Source: Cloacimonetes bacterium TCS62
GTDB taxonomy: Bacteria > Cloacimonadota > Cloacimonadia > Cloacimonadales > TCS61
Reading direction: 5' to 3'
Length of the DNA stretch: 9,392 nt
NCBI GenBank assembly: GCA_001577185.1
Contig: LSCM01000037.1
Coordinates: 1-9,392, forward strand
A program made the position numbers and the translations under genes. Shown in pieces: positions 1-7,621 of the stretch. The first letter of the stretch is position 1; each line of letters opens with the position of its first letter. Below the pieces are notes generated by a model. That model had not been told where the DNA came from and searched no databases. It was given only the letters and a program-made list of their open reading frames with translations.

Positions 1-116
1 ATGAAGGGAAATTCACTGGAATTTTTAAAAATGGGGAACATTCTTTAGAAGAGATAGGATTGATGATGAGTGGCCATTCTGAAGAGGAAGCAGTAAGGGA
101 GATGAAGAATGTTTAA
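1..116 (+). CDS. ABC transporter ATP-binding protein, C-terminal end (partial, BMP/NupO-type)
   Basis: Reading from base 3, an open frame gives 37 residues that end at TAA 114-116; the start lies left of the window. The tail contains EGKFTGIF, followed about ten residues later by EEIGLMMSG. This resembles the end of the second nucleotide-binding domain of NupO/YufO-type ATPases, where a 'YEGKIVG...EEIGLLMAG' pattern closes the protein. No Walker motif is visible because only the tail is present. The reading frame overlaps the next gene by 8 nt, which suggests translational coupling, and the two downstream permeases fit as its partners. The assignment rests on a short fragment plus context, so the exact subfamily is inferred. 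Confidence 0.75.
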   Translation, partial: EGKFTGIFKNGEHSLEEIGLMMSGHSEEEAVREMKNV

Positions 117-1164
117 AATAAAACTTGAACAAAAAAAGAGAGTATCCAGCAGAGAGGAACTAGTTATAACACTAACTGCCATCGCTATAGCTTTGGTTTT
201 AGCTGGGATTTTTATTGCCTTTAACGGAGTTAATCCATTTGAAGCTTTCTGGAAAGTAGTAACGTCTGCTCTTGGTTCACCTTATGGGATTTCAGAAACA
301 ATCGTAAAATCAATTCCACTTATTTTCACAGGTTTAGCTGTAGCTATTGCTCTGAATAGTAAATTATGGAACATCGGAGCTGAAGGTCAGCTCTTTTTTG
401 GGGCAACTTTTGCTACTGCATTTATTATGTATGGTCCGGTTTTACCGAAACCTTTGGAATTAACAGTTATTATTATTTTGGGCGCTGTAGGTGGTGCACT
501 CTGGGCATCGATACCAGCTCTATTAAAAATTAAATTTAAAATGAACGAAGTGATCTCAACATTATTGCTCAATTATGTTGCGATCAATATCGCTGATTAT
601 TTTCTATTTGGACCTTGGAAAGGGAAAGATAATTTCCCATATACACCAGAGTTTCCTGAACAAGCAAGAATGCATCGATTGGGTTTAGGCAGAGTACATC
701 TAGGTTTGATAATAGCATTAGTATTAGTTGTTTTATTGTTTATTATTTTATATTATACAAAAATTGGATATAAATTACGTCTTACAGGTTCAAGTTTAAA
801 AGCAGCGAAATATGCAGGTATTAACATTAAAAGCACGATGTTCTTAGTTTTTTTGATAAGCGGAGCTTTAGCAGGTTTAGCAGGAGTAGCTCAAATCAGT
901 GGTATTGAATACAAACTTCATCAGCATATATCATCGGGATATGGCTACACCGGTATAATAGTAGCTTGGTTAGCAAGATCGAATCCTTTCATAATTGTAA
1001 TTTTTGCTCTTTTTCTTAGTGTATTATTAAAAGGAGCAGATTCATTACAGATAGCGATGCATCTTCCAGCAGCAGTTGGAGTTGTAACTCAATCTTTAAT
1101 CCTGTTTGCTATTCTTGGAAGCGAACTTTTCAAAAACTTCAACGTAAAATTTATCAGGAGGTAA
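109..1164 (+). CDS. BMP-family ABC transporter permease (NupP/YufP-like)
   Basis: This 351-residue inner-membrane protein has about eight to nine hydrophobic segments (roughly residues 18-38, 65-83, 93-111, 117-140, 197-216, 242-264, 281-305 and 322-340). It belongs to the branched-chain-type permease superfamily (BPD_transp_2). Diagnostic motifs are NIGAEGQL at 88-95, NEVISTLLLNY at 146-156 and GYGYTGIIVAW at 277-287, all characteristic of the first permease of purine nucleoside transporters such as B. subtilis NupP, which is of similar length. The ATG start at 109 is preceded by AAGGGAG (95-101) at good spacing and overlaps the upstream ATPase stop. The next gene follows after 2 nt. The protein should form half of the translocation pore. 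The substrate (nucleoside or free base) cannot be read from the sequence; the adjacent purine enzymes point to a purine. Confidence 0.92.
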   Translation: MFKIKLEQKKRVSSREELVITLTAIAIALVLAGIFIAFNGVNPFEAFWKVVTSALGSPYGISETIVKSIPLIFTGLAVAIALNSKLWNIGAEGQLFFGATFATAFIMYGPVLPKPLELTVIIILGAVGGALWASIPALLKIKFKMNEVISTLLLNYVAINIADYFLFGPWKGKDNFPYTPEFPEQARMHRLGLGRVHLGLIIALVLVVLLFIILYYTKIGYKLRLTGSSLKAAKYAGINIKSTMFLVFLISGALAGLAGVAQISGIEYKLHQHISSGYGYTGIIVAWLARSNPFIIVIFALFLSVLLKGADSLQIAMHLPAAVGVVTQSLILFAILGSELFKNFNVKFIRR

Positions 1165-1166
1165 TA

Positions 1167-2090
1167 ATGACAGATATTATTACAATTCTTTATGCTGCTA
1201 TTGCGAGTGGAACGATCATACTTTATGCGACATTAGGTGAGATCATTACAGAGCGATCAGGCATCTTGAATTTAGGTGTTGAAGGAATTATGCTGATGGG
1301 AGCATTTTTTGGATTTTACGTTGCATATACAACCGAAAGTTTAGTTTTAGCGATTTTAGGAGCTGCTCTTATTGGTGGATTAATGGGATTAATACATGCT
1401 TTTATGTCAATAACATTAAGAGCAAATCAAGTTGTATCAGGACTTGCTTTGACAATGTTTGGAACGGGAGCAAGTGCATTTTTCGGGATAGATATGGTGG
1501 GGAAGACTTTGAAAGTATCATTTGAAATAATCGAGATACCAATTTTAAGTAAAATCCCAATGTTGGGAAAGATATTGTTCCAACACAATATTCTTGTTTA
1601 CATTGCTTTTATCTTACCTTTGATCCTATGGTATATTTTCAATAGAACGAAATGGGGGCTTGCTCTGCGCAGTAGTGGAGAAGAACCATTATCTAGTGAG
1701 ATAATGGGTATTAAAGTGATAAAAGTGCGTTATGTTGCTACAATTGTTGGTGGTGTTTTAGTAGGAATTAGTGGTGCATATCTTTCTGTTGCTTATTCAA
1801 AATTATGGGTGGAAGGAATGACGCATGGTCGCGGTTGGATAACGATTGCACTTGTTATATTTGCTAATTGGAATCCACTTATTGCCTATGGTGGTGCATA
1901 TCTATTTGGTGGCCTAACACAACTTGGTTTGAATCTTCAAAAATTTGATATTGCATTTCCAATAATTTTGCTAAAAAGTATCCCTTATTTGTTTACATTA
2001 TTCTTCCTTTTTATTATATCTTTAAAAGGGAAAAGATCAAATCTACCAAAGGCACTTGGAATATCATATTTTAGAGAAAAAAGGGAGTAA
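1167..2090 (+). CDS. BMP-family ABC transporter permease (NupQ/YufQ-like)
   Basis: This 307-residue membrane protein is the second permease of the pair. It carries the family hallmarks NLGVEGIMLMGA at 35-46, LRANQVVSGLAL at 84-95, TKWGLALRSSGE at 161-172 and GRGWITIALVIFANWNP at 221-237, with about eight hydrophobic segments. Length and motifs match NupQ/YufQ-type permeases. AGGAGG at 1156-1161 is a strong ribosome binding site that overlaps the end of the previous gene, leaving 2 nt between that stop and this ATG. The protein should pair with the preceding permease to form the heterodimeric channel driven by the upstream ATPase. The positively charged C-terminus (FREKRE) is probably cytoplasmic. 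Adenine deaminase starts 7 nt downstream, so transport and enzyme genes appear to share one transcript. Confidence 0.93.
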   Translation: MTDIITILYAAIASGTIILYATLGEIITERSGILNLGVEGIMLMGAFFGFYVAYTTESLVLAILGAALIGGLMGLIHAFMSITLRANQVVSGLALTMFGTGASAFFGIDMVGKTLKVSFEIIEIPILSKIPMLGKILFQHNILVYIAFILPLILWYIFNRTKWGLALRSSGEEPLSSEIMGIKVIKVRYVATIVGGVLVGISGAYLSVAYSKLWVEGMTHGRGWITIALVIFANWNPLIAYGGAYLFGGLTQLGLNLQKFDIAFPIILLKSIPYLFTLFFLFIISLKGKRSNLPKALGISYFREKRE

Positions 2091-2096
2091 ATTCTC

Positions 2097-3725
2097 GTGA
2101 AGTATAATTTATCTGGGAACATAATTGATGTTGAGAATAAAAAAATATTTTCAGGGACAATTTACGTTGAGAATGGGAAAATTAGTAAGATCAAGAAGGA
2201 TAATAAAAAATATGACCAATTTATTATTCCTGGTTTTATCGATGCTCACATCCATATTGAAAGTTCGATGATAACACCTTCTGAATTTGCTAGAGCTGCT
2301 ACTCCTCATGGTACTATTGCTGTTGTAACGGATCCTCATGAGATCGCCAATGTTCTCGGTATTGAAGGTGTGAAATATATGATAGAGGATGGTAAAAAAT
2401 CTCCGATGAAGTTTTATTTTAGCGCACCATCTTGTGTACCTGCAACAAAATTTGAAACTAATGGTGCAACCTTGGGTTTGGAAGAAACGGAAGAATTACT
2501 GAAAATGGAAGAGATCAAATATTTAGGCGAATTTATGGATTTCCCCGCTGTAATCAATGACGATCCGATTGCCTTAGGAAAGATCCAACTTGCTAAAAAA
2601 TATTCAAAAAATATCGATGGGCATGCACCTTTCGTATCTCAATCAGATCTTCGTAAATATGTTGAAGCAGGTATTTCTACAGATCACGAATGTATAACAG
2701 AACGTGACGCTTTGGAAAAAATAGAACTCGGTTTAAAAGTATTGATTCGGGAGGGTTCTGCTTGCACAGATTTTAGTAAATTAATTCCAATATTAGAAGA
2801 TGATTATCAAAGTTGCATGTTTTGCTGTGATGACAAACATCCCGATGATCTTATTGAAAACCATATCAACGAGCTGGTGAAAAGAGCGTTGGATTATGGA
2901 GTGGATCTAATGAAAGTGTTACAAACAGCATGCGTAAATCCTGTAAAACATTATGGTTTAGAAGTAGGACTTTTGCAGGAAGGAGATGATGCTGACTTTC
3001 TAGTAATTGATGATCCTAAAAAGATGAATATTCTTAAAACGTATATCAAAGGTGAGATAGTTTCTGAAAAAGGGGAGACCACAATACCAAGATCCACATC
3101 AACTTTGATCAATAAATTTAAAACGAAAATCAAAAATATATCAAATTTTAAGATCACACCTAAAGGAAGAACAATAAATGTAATAGGTGTAGATCAAGGA
3201 ATTGTTGCAACCAATAGACTAATCGAAACCGCAAAGATTGAAGATAATAAAGTTGTCTCTGATATTGAAAATGACGTACTTAAAATAGCTGTAGTAAATC
3301 GCTACGAAGACGTAAAACCTGCCTTAGGATTTGTGAAGGGTTTTGGTTTAGAAAAAGGAGCGATTGCTTCTTCTATTGCTCATGATTCACACAATATTGT
3401 GGTTGTGGGTGTGGACGATGAATCGATAGTGAATGCAGTGAATGCCATAATTAAGAAAAAAGGTGGAATTTGTGTAGCAAATAAAGACAAAATAGATATT
3501 CTTCCTCTACCTATAGCAGGTATTATTTCCGATCTTGAATGTAAAGAGGTGGCACAGAGATATCAGCATATTGACTCAATAGCAAAAGAACTAGGGTCAA
3601 CGCTAATAGCACCTTTAATGACGTTATCATTTATGACTTTGCTAGTCATTCCGGAGCTAAAACTAAGTGACAGAGGTTTATTTAGTGGAGCAAATTTCGA
3701 ATTTGTTGAACTTTTTAACACCTAA
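2097..3725 (+). CDS. ade: Adenine deaminase (EC 3.5.4.2)
   Basis: This 542-residue amidohydrolase converts adenine to hypoxanthine and ammonia in the cytoplasm. It is near full length; B. subtilis AdeC is slightly longer. The metal-binding HxH lies at residues 51-53 in GFIDAHIHIESSM. It is followed by TDPHEIANV (78-86), GEFMDF (144-149, the bridging-glutamate region), DGHAP (174-178), DHE (196-198) and a CCDDKHPDDL segment (243-252) corresponding to the family TDDxxPDDL. The C-terminal AdeC-specific part has HDSHNI (429-434) and LKLSDRGLF (521-529). The start is GTG at 2097, supported by AAGGGAG at 2081-2087; no in-frame ATG offers a better start because homology begins at once. The gene follows the permeases by 7 nt and feeds hypoxanthine to the downstream xanthine dehydrogenase. 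Confidence 0.96.
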   Translation: MKYNLSGNIIDVENKKIFSGTIYVENGKISKIKKDNKKYDQFIIPGFIDAHIHIESSMITPSEFARAATPHGTIAVVTDPHEIANVLGIEGVKYMIEDGKKSPMKFYFSAPSCVPATKFETNGATLGLEETEELLKMEEIKYLGEFMDFPAVINDDPIALGKIQLAKKYSKNIDGHAPFVSQSDLRKYVEAGISTDHECITERDALEKIELGLKVLIREGSACTDFSKLIPILEDDYQSCMFCCDDKHPDDLIENHINELVKRALDYGVDLMKVLQTACVNPVKHYGLEVGLLQEGDDADFLVIDDPKKMNILKTYIKGEIVSEKGETTIPRSTSTLINKFKTKIKNISNFKITPKGRTINVIGVDQGIVATNRLIETAKIEDNKVVSDIENDVLKIAVVNRYEDVKPALGFVKGFGLEKGAIASSIAHDSHNIVVVGVDDESIVNAVNAIIKKKGGICVANKDKIDILPLPIAGIISDLECKEVAQRYQHIDSIAKELGSTLIAPLMTLSFMTLLVIPELKLSDRGLFSGANFEFVELFNT

Positions 3726-3779
3726 GTTATCGATTTTTTTTATTTGACAGATTATTTTAAAATAAATTTTTTAAACAAG

Positions 3780-3815
3780 TTCTAAACCGTTCAGGTTCCA
3801 AAAGAACCAGGTGAT
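3780..3815 (+). promoter_or_regulatory. Candidate structured RNA / riboswitch-like element, copy 1
   Basis: The element reads UUCUAAACCG, UUC, AGGUUC, a CAAAA loop, GAACC, AGGUGAU. GGUUC (3794-3798) pairs perfectly with GAACC (3804-3808). Outside this stem, ACC (3786-3788) can pair with GGU (3810-3812), leaving an asymmetric internal loop of GUUCA against a single A. A second copy before the binding-protein gene (7711-7763) keeps the same flanking blocks while its hairpin differs in sequence and length, which is the pattern expected of an RNA. AACC (3785-3788) can alternatively pair with GGUU (3794-3797), giving an exclusive second fold. The 5' strand of the stem, AGGUUCC (3793-3799), is also complementary over 7 positions (one G.U) to the ribosome binding site at 3946-3952. 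The ligand is unknown; a purine is the natural guess from the genes controlled. Confidence 0.6.
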
Positions 3816-3821
3816 CTTACA

Positions 3822-3854
3822 TTACGGAAATTTTAATAATTTACAGAAATTTTT
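3822..3854 (+). repeat. Imperfect direct repeat, 19-nt period
   Basis: TTACGGAAATTTT (3822-3834) recurs as TTACAGAAATTTT (3841-3853), with one mismatch and starts 19 nt apart. That is close to two turns of DNA, so a dimeric regulator binding one face is conceivable. It lies between the RNA-like element and two small hairpins in the dehydrogenase leader. The high A+T content means chance or slippage cannot be excluded. No similar pair is seen in the second leader. Confidence 0.35.
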
Positions 3855-3862
3855 TGACAACA

Positions 3863-3919
3863 CTTTCTTTGTATAAGAAAGCTAAGTGAATATTTGATCT
3901 TTCATTAATTAAATGAAAG
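3863..3919 (+). promoter_or_regulatory. Two consecutive small hairpins with shared CTTTC/GAAAG arms
   Basis: CTTTCTT (3863-3869) pairs with AAGAAAG (3875-3881) around a 5-nt loop. CTTTCATT (3899-3906) pairs with AATGAAAG (3912-3919), also around a 5-nt loop. Both stems use the same outer arms, so the first CTTTC could instead pair with the last GAAAG, and the middle arms could exchange partners. No T-run follows either hairpin, so they are not intrinsic terminators. They lie 34 nt or more upstream of the start codon and might be part of an expression platform or an mRNA-stability element. Confidence 0.35.
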
Positions 3920-3952
3920 TTGTGAAAAATTTAAGAACACATAGAGGAACTT

Positions 3953-6900
3953 ATGCCTGATATTATTGGAAAAAAAGTACGTCGAGTAGATGGATATAGA
4001 AAAGTGACTGGTGAAGCTATTTATGGTGATGATCTGAAAATTCCAGGCCTGTTGCATGGAGCTATGAAATATACAGATATCATCGCAGGTACGATCAAAA
4101 AAATCGATTTATCTAAAGCAAAAAATATGCCTGGCGTGGTCACAATAGCGTTACAAAAAGACGTTCCTGGTATGAAAAAAGTCGGACCAATTCGCCAAGA
4201 TTATCCCCCTATCGTAGAAAATAAGATTTCTTATTCGGGTGATGTAATTGCTGTAGTAGCTGCAAAAACAAGAAAACAAGCACTTGCTGCTGCTGATGCA
4301 ATATATGTAGAATATGAATCTCTTGATCCGATCACCGATGTCGAAACGGCTATAAAGCCTGATGTACGTTTGATTCATCCAGAATACAAAAGTAATATTG
4401 TCAATCACTATCCTTTAAGAAAAGGAAATGTTGAAAAAGGTTTTTCGGAGTCAGATCATGTCATTGAAAGAAATTATAGAACAGGTTTTCATGAACATGC
4501 TTACATTGAGCCGGAATCAGTAACTGTTGTCCCTGACTATACAACAGAAGGATACAAAATTTATGGTTCAATTCAAAATCCATTTACAACCAGAAAAGTT
4601 GTTTCGATGTTTATGGGTATCAAACTAAATCAGATAAATGTTATCAGTTCAACTCTAGGTGGTTCATTCGGTGGAAAAGATGATATTATAAATAATTTAG
4701 CTTGCCGCACAACTCTACTTGCACATTTGACGAAAAAACCAGTTAAAATTACATATTCAAGAGAGGCTTCAATTAAAGAAAGTTACAAAAGACATCCCTA
4801 TATCATGAATTACAAAGTCGGGTTCAATAATAATGGAAAATTGAATTCTATGAAAATAAACATATTGGCTGACAGTGGTGCATATTCCTCACAAACATTT
4901 TTCGTGACATGGAGATCTGTCGTGCAGGCTACTGGACCGTATGAAATAGAAAATGTGGAAACAGATATTCGGGGAGTTTATACTAATAATACTTATACTG
5001 CAGCTTTTCGTGGCTTTGGTACACCCCAAGTGATTTTTGCTCAGGAATCTTTAATGGATGAGATAGCTGAAATTTGTAATATTTCACCTAGAGATGTTCG
5101 AGAGAAAAATGGTTATAAGCAAGGCAGTATCACAGCAAGTGGTCAAAGATTAACAGATCATAAAGTTTCACTTAAACAAGTAATGGAAGCTGCGGTAAAT
5201 AAAAGTGATTATGAATCCAAAATACAAAAATTTAGGGAATTGAATAAAACAAATGAACGTTTCAAATATGGTATTGGATTAGCATGTAGTTTCCGTGGGT
5301 GTTCGCTAGGTGCAGAAGGGATAGATACCTCTTCAGCTATCGTTTCGGTTCAAGCAGATGGAAGCATCATCATATTTACAGGAGTAAGTGAGAATGGACA
5401 AGGTTTGCAAACTACTTTTAGCCAGATCACATCAGAGATCCTAGGTGTTCCATTAGCTGATATTACTTTTTTAAATTCTCAAACTTCAGCTATTTCCGAT
5501 GGAGGACCTACAGTAGCATCCAGAGGTACTTTAGTTGGAGGTAACGCTACTATTGAAGCAGCGAATATTGTTAAAAATAGAATCTTTAGTGTGGTGAAGG
5601 ATGAATTAAAAGTTGGTAAATTAGAAGATACAAGATGGAAAGATGGTTATATTTCTTCAAAGATAGGAAAAGAAAAGATAAGTTTCTCTCATGCTTGTGA
5701 AAAAGCTGTATCGGCAGGTGTGAATTTATCTGCCTATGGCTGGTTTAAATCACCGGATGTTAGCTGGGATGATGACACGGGGCAAGGGAATGCATATTTT
5801 ACCTATGTTTATGGATGTCACATTGTTGAAACTATGATCGATACGGATACTGGTAAGATCAATGTAGAAAATATTACTGCAGCTCATGACGTGGGTAAAG
5901 TTTTGAATCGATTAGGAGCTGAAGGACAAGTTTATGGTGGCGTTACTCAAGGAATGGGTTATGGAGCACTAGAGGATTATAATATTCAAAATGGAGAAGT
6001 TAAATCTTTGAACCTGGATGAATATCTAATTCCAACTATCAAAGACATCGGAAATATTGATCCTGTCTTTATTGAAAATGAAGATAAACATGGTCCATTT
6101 GGTGCTAAAAGTATAGGTGAACCAACTTTAGAATTAACTGCAGCAGCAATAAATAACTCTATCAGTTTCGCTTTAGAAAAACAAAATTATGAGCTTCCAT
6201 TAACTCTCGAACAAGTTTTTTTAGGAAAAAAATTAGTAAAACCAAGTAGACAAAGTGAAGTTGTGCATGCATCGAAAAAATACAAAAAACAAGTACCATA
6301 TATTAATAAGATTTCTGTGAAAACACCCAAAAATATTAAACAAGCGTTAACTTTAATGTCTGAAAATAAATATAAAGTATTAGCCGGTGGTACTGATATT
6401 GTTGTACAAGCAAGACATAAAATCAAACCTTTAAAATTAATTAATATATTTTCTCTTCCTGAATTGAAAAAAATTAAGGTAAGGAATAATGAGGTTGAGA
6501 TCGGAAGTGCTGTTACTTTTACGAAAATATTAAATAGTGAACATTTAACAAACTTCAAGCTTCTGTTACAAGCGATCAAAACTATTGGTTCTACCCAGAT
6601 AAGAAATAAAGCGACAATTGGCGGAAATATTGTTAATGCAGCTCCATGTGCTGATTCCGTACCTCCATTGATAGCTTATGATGCAAGATTACGATTAAGA
6701 TCAAAAGAAAATGAAAGAATTGTACCTATAAGTGAATTCATCAAACGAAATTATAGAACTATCATAAGGTTAGATGAAATATTGATTTCAATAATAATAC
6801 CGAAACCGAAAAATTATTTCTATAGTTATATGCAATTGGGAAGAAGGAACGCTGTAAATATTACAAGAATGAGTATAAGTGTTTTGATTAATTTTGATGA

Positions 6901-7159
6901 TAAAAATAGAATTGAGGAATGTATAATAGTTGATGGTTCGTTATTCAGTAGATCCCAAAGAATAGAAGTCGTAGAAAAATATTTGTTTGGTAAAAAGCTG
7001 ACGAAAAATATGATAAAAAATTCAGTAAAATACTTATCTGAAAAGATAGAGAATGAGATCGGTGGACGTTGGTCTGCTGAATATAAAAAACCCGTATTTA
7101 TTAATATATACAAAAGTGCTTTAGAAGATATTTATAAGCAAAGGAAACAAGATGATTGA
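3953..7159 (+). CDS. xdhA/xdhB: Xanthine dehydrogenase, fused molybdenum-binding and FAD-binding subunits
   Basis: This 1068-residue cytoplasmic protein oxidises hypoxanthine to xanthine and urate. Residues 1 to about 760 form the molybdopterin subunit: IYGDDLKIPGLLHGA (23-37), QNPFTTRK (208-215), GGSFGGKD (236-243), AFRGFGTPQ (351-359), GVSENGQGLQTTFSQ (477-491) and GAKSIGEP (717-724). Residues matching the bovine enzyme's purine-binding Glu802, Arg880 and catalytic Glu1261 appear as E186 (in HEHAYIEPES), R353 and E723, which favours a purine hydroxylase over an aldehyde oxidase. A charged linker (about 758-782) leads to the FAD domain, with AGGTDIVVQAR (811-821), IRNKATIGGNIVNA (883-896) and a CO-dehydrogenase-flavoprotein-like C-terminus (about 955-1058). 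E. coli encodes these as separate XdhA (about 750 aa) and XdhB (about 290 aa). No stop or plausible ribosome binding site is seen at the junction. The stop overlaps the [2Fe-2S] subunit gene by 8 nt. Confidence 0.95.
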   Translation: MPDIIGKKVRRVDGYRKVTGEAIYGDDLKIPGLLHGAMKYTDIIAGTIKKIDLSKAKNMPGVVTIALQKDVPGMKKVGPIRQDYPPIVENKISYSGDVIAVVAAKTRKQALAAADAIYVEYESLDPITDVETAIKPDVRLIHPEYKSNIVNHYPLRKGNVEKGFSESDHVIERNYRTGFHEHAYIEPESVTVVPDYTTEGYKIYGSIQNPFTTRKVVSMFMGIKLNQINVISSTLGGSFGGKDDIINNLACRTTLLAHLTKKPVKITYSREASIKESYKRHPYIMNYKVGFNNNGKLNSMKINILADSGAYSSQTFFVTWRSVVQATGPYEIENVETDIRGVYTNNTYTAAFRGFGTPQVIFAQESLMDEIAEICNISPRDVREKNGYKQGSITASGQRLTDHKVSLKQVMEAAVNKSDYESKIQKFRELNKTNERFKYGIGLACSFRGCSLGAEGIDTSSAIVSVQADGSIIIFTGVSENGQGLQTTFSQITSEILGVPLADITFLNSQTSAISDGGPTVASRGTLVGGNATIEAANIVKNRIFSVVKDELKVGKLEDTRWKDGYISSKIGKEKISFSHACEKAVSAGVNLSAYGWFKSPDVSWDDDTGQGNAYFTYVYGCHIVETMIDTDTGKINVENITAAHDVGKVLNRLGAEGQVYGGVTQGMGYGALEDYNIQNGEVKSLNLDEYLIPTIKDIGNIDPVFIENEDKHGPFGAKSIGEPTLELTAAAINNSISFALEKQNYELPLTLEQVFLGKKLVKPSRQSEVVHASKKYKKQVPYINKISVKTPKNIKQALTLMSENKYKVLAGGTDIVVQARHKIKPLKLINIFSLPELKKIKVRNNEVEIGSAVTFTKILNSEHLTNFKLLLQAIKTIGSTQIRNKATIGGNIVNAAPCADSVPPLIAYDARLRLRSKENERIVPISEFIKRNYRTIIRLDEILISIIIPKPKNYFYSYMQLGRRNAVNITRMSISVLINFDDKNRIEECIIVDGSLFSRSQRIEVVEKYLFGKKLTKNMIKNSVKYLSEKIENEIGGRWSAEYKKPVFINIYKSALEDIYKQRKQDD

Positions 7160-7613
7160 TCTAGAATTTCAAGTTAATGGCAAAGAGGTACATTTGAAGG
7201 TTGATGATTCTAAACGCCTCTTAGATATTCTAAGAGAAGATCTCGATCTTACAGGAACTAAAGAAGGATGCAGTGTAGGAGAATGTGGAGCTTGTACTGT
7301 TATTATGAATGGAGATGCTGTAGCTAGTTGTTTAGTCTTAGCTGCTCAGATCCAAGGCTCAATTATAGAAACGGTAGAAAACTTAGAAAAGGATAAAGTT
7401 CTATCACAACTACAAGAATCTTTTCTCGATAATGGAGCTGTACAATGTGGTTTTTGCACCCCCGGTATGCTTATGAGTGCAAAAGCTTTATTAAACAAAA
7501 ATTCTAATCCTACAGAAGAGGAGATAAAGACGGCTTTAGAAGGTAATCTCTGCCGTTGTACAGGTTATATCCCGATCATAGATTCAGTAAAAGAAGCTGT
7601 TAACAAAAATTAG
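7152..7613 (+). CDS. xdhC: Xanthine dehydrogenase [2Fe-2S] iron-sulfur subunit
   Basis: This 153-residue small subunit has the normal length for the family. The N-terminal plant-ferredoxin-type domain supplies one [2Fe-2S] cluster through C40, C45, C48 and C60 (CSVGECGAC...C). The C-terminal four-helix domain supplies the second through C99, C102, C134 and C136 (QCGFCTPGM and LCRCTGY). All eight ligands are present, and Q98 occupies the position that contacts the molybdopterin cofactor in related hydroxylases. It carries electrons from the molybdenum site to FAD in the fused partner chain. The ATG at 7152 overlaps the end of that gene by 8 nt, with AAGGAAA at 7141-7146 as ribosome binding site, so stoichiometric translation is likely. 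The symbol follows E. coli usage; in other bacteria xdhC names a cofactor-insertion chaperone, which this is not. Confidence 0.96.
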   Translation: MIDLEFQVNGKEVHLKVDDSKRLLDILREDLDLTGTKEGCSVGECGACTVIMNGDAVASCLVLAAQIQGSIIETVENLEKDKVLSQLQESFLDNGAVQCGFCTPGMLMSAKALLNKNSNPTEEEIKTALEGNLCRCTGYIPIIDSVKEAVNKN

Positions 7614-7621
7614 TTTATTAA

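Larger units (their letters stand above)
3744..3952 (+). promoter_or_regulatory. Leader region of the xanthine dehydrogenase operon
   Basis: This is the main part of the 227-nt gap between adenine deaminase and the dehydrogenase. It begins with a TTGACA (3744-3749) that has no convincing -10 box at normal spacing, and a 14-nt AT palindrome TTATTTTAAAATAA (3752-3765). It then holds the conserved RNA-like element (3780-3815), a 19-nt-spaced direct repeat (3822-3854) and two short hairpins (3863-3881 and 3899-3919). AGAGGA at 3943-3948 is the ribosome binding site for the ATG at 3953. I see no strong terminator after adenine deaminase; a T-run at 3733-3740 lacks a solid preceding stem. Read-through from upstream and a separate internal promoter are both possible. 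Confidence 0.5.

Noticed and set aside
3710..3740. Intrinsic terminator after adenine deaminase
   Set aside because: The T-run at 3733-3740 is preceded only by a weak AACTT/AAGTT pairing with a 9-nt loop and no GC pairs worth noting, so termination is unproven.
3744..3774. TTGACA at 3744-3749 as the -35 box of a dehydrogenase promoter
   Set aside because: No good -10 box lies 16-18 nt downstream (the position is a T-run). TAAAAT at 3758-3763 is only 8 nt away. A promoter here is attractive because it would start the RNA at the conserved element, but the boxes do not support it.
3785..3797. AACC-n5-GGTT (and AAACC-n6-GGTTT at 7715-7730) as a protein-binding operator
   Set aside because: The half-site spacing differs between the two copies, while the complete pattern of conserved blocks around a variable paired hairpin fits an RNA better. 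A DNA role is not excluded.
3854..3877. TTGACA (3854-3859) and TATAAG (3872-3877) as a promoter
   Set aside because: The spacer is only 12 nt, too short for a sigma-70-type promoter. TATAAG also lies in the loop and 3' arm of a small hairpin.
6187..6579. Minus-strand open frame of 130 codons, and the other minus-strand frames inside the genes
   Set aside because: They lie wholly within strongly supported + strand genes, have compositions typical of antisense translations of AT-rich genes and show no recognisable domain or ribosome binding site.
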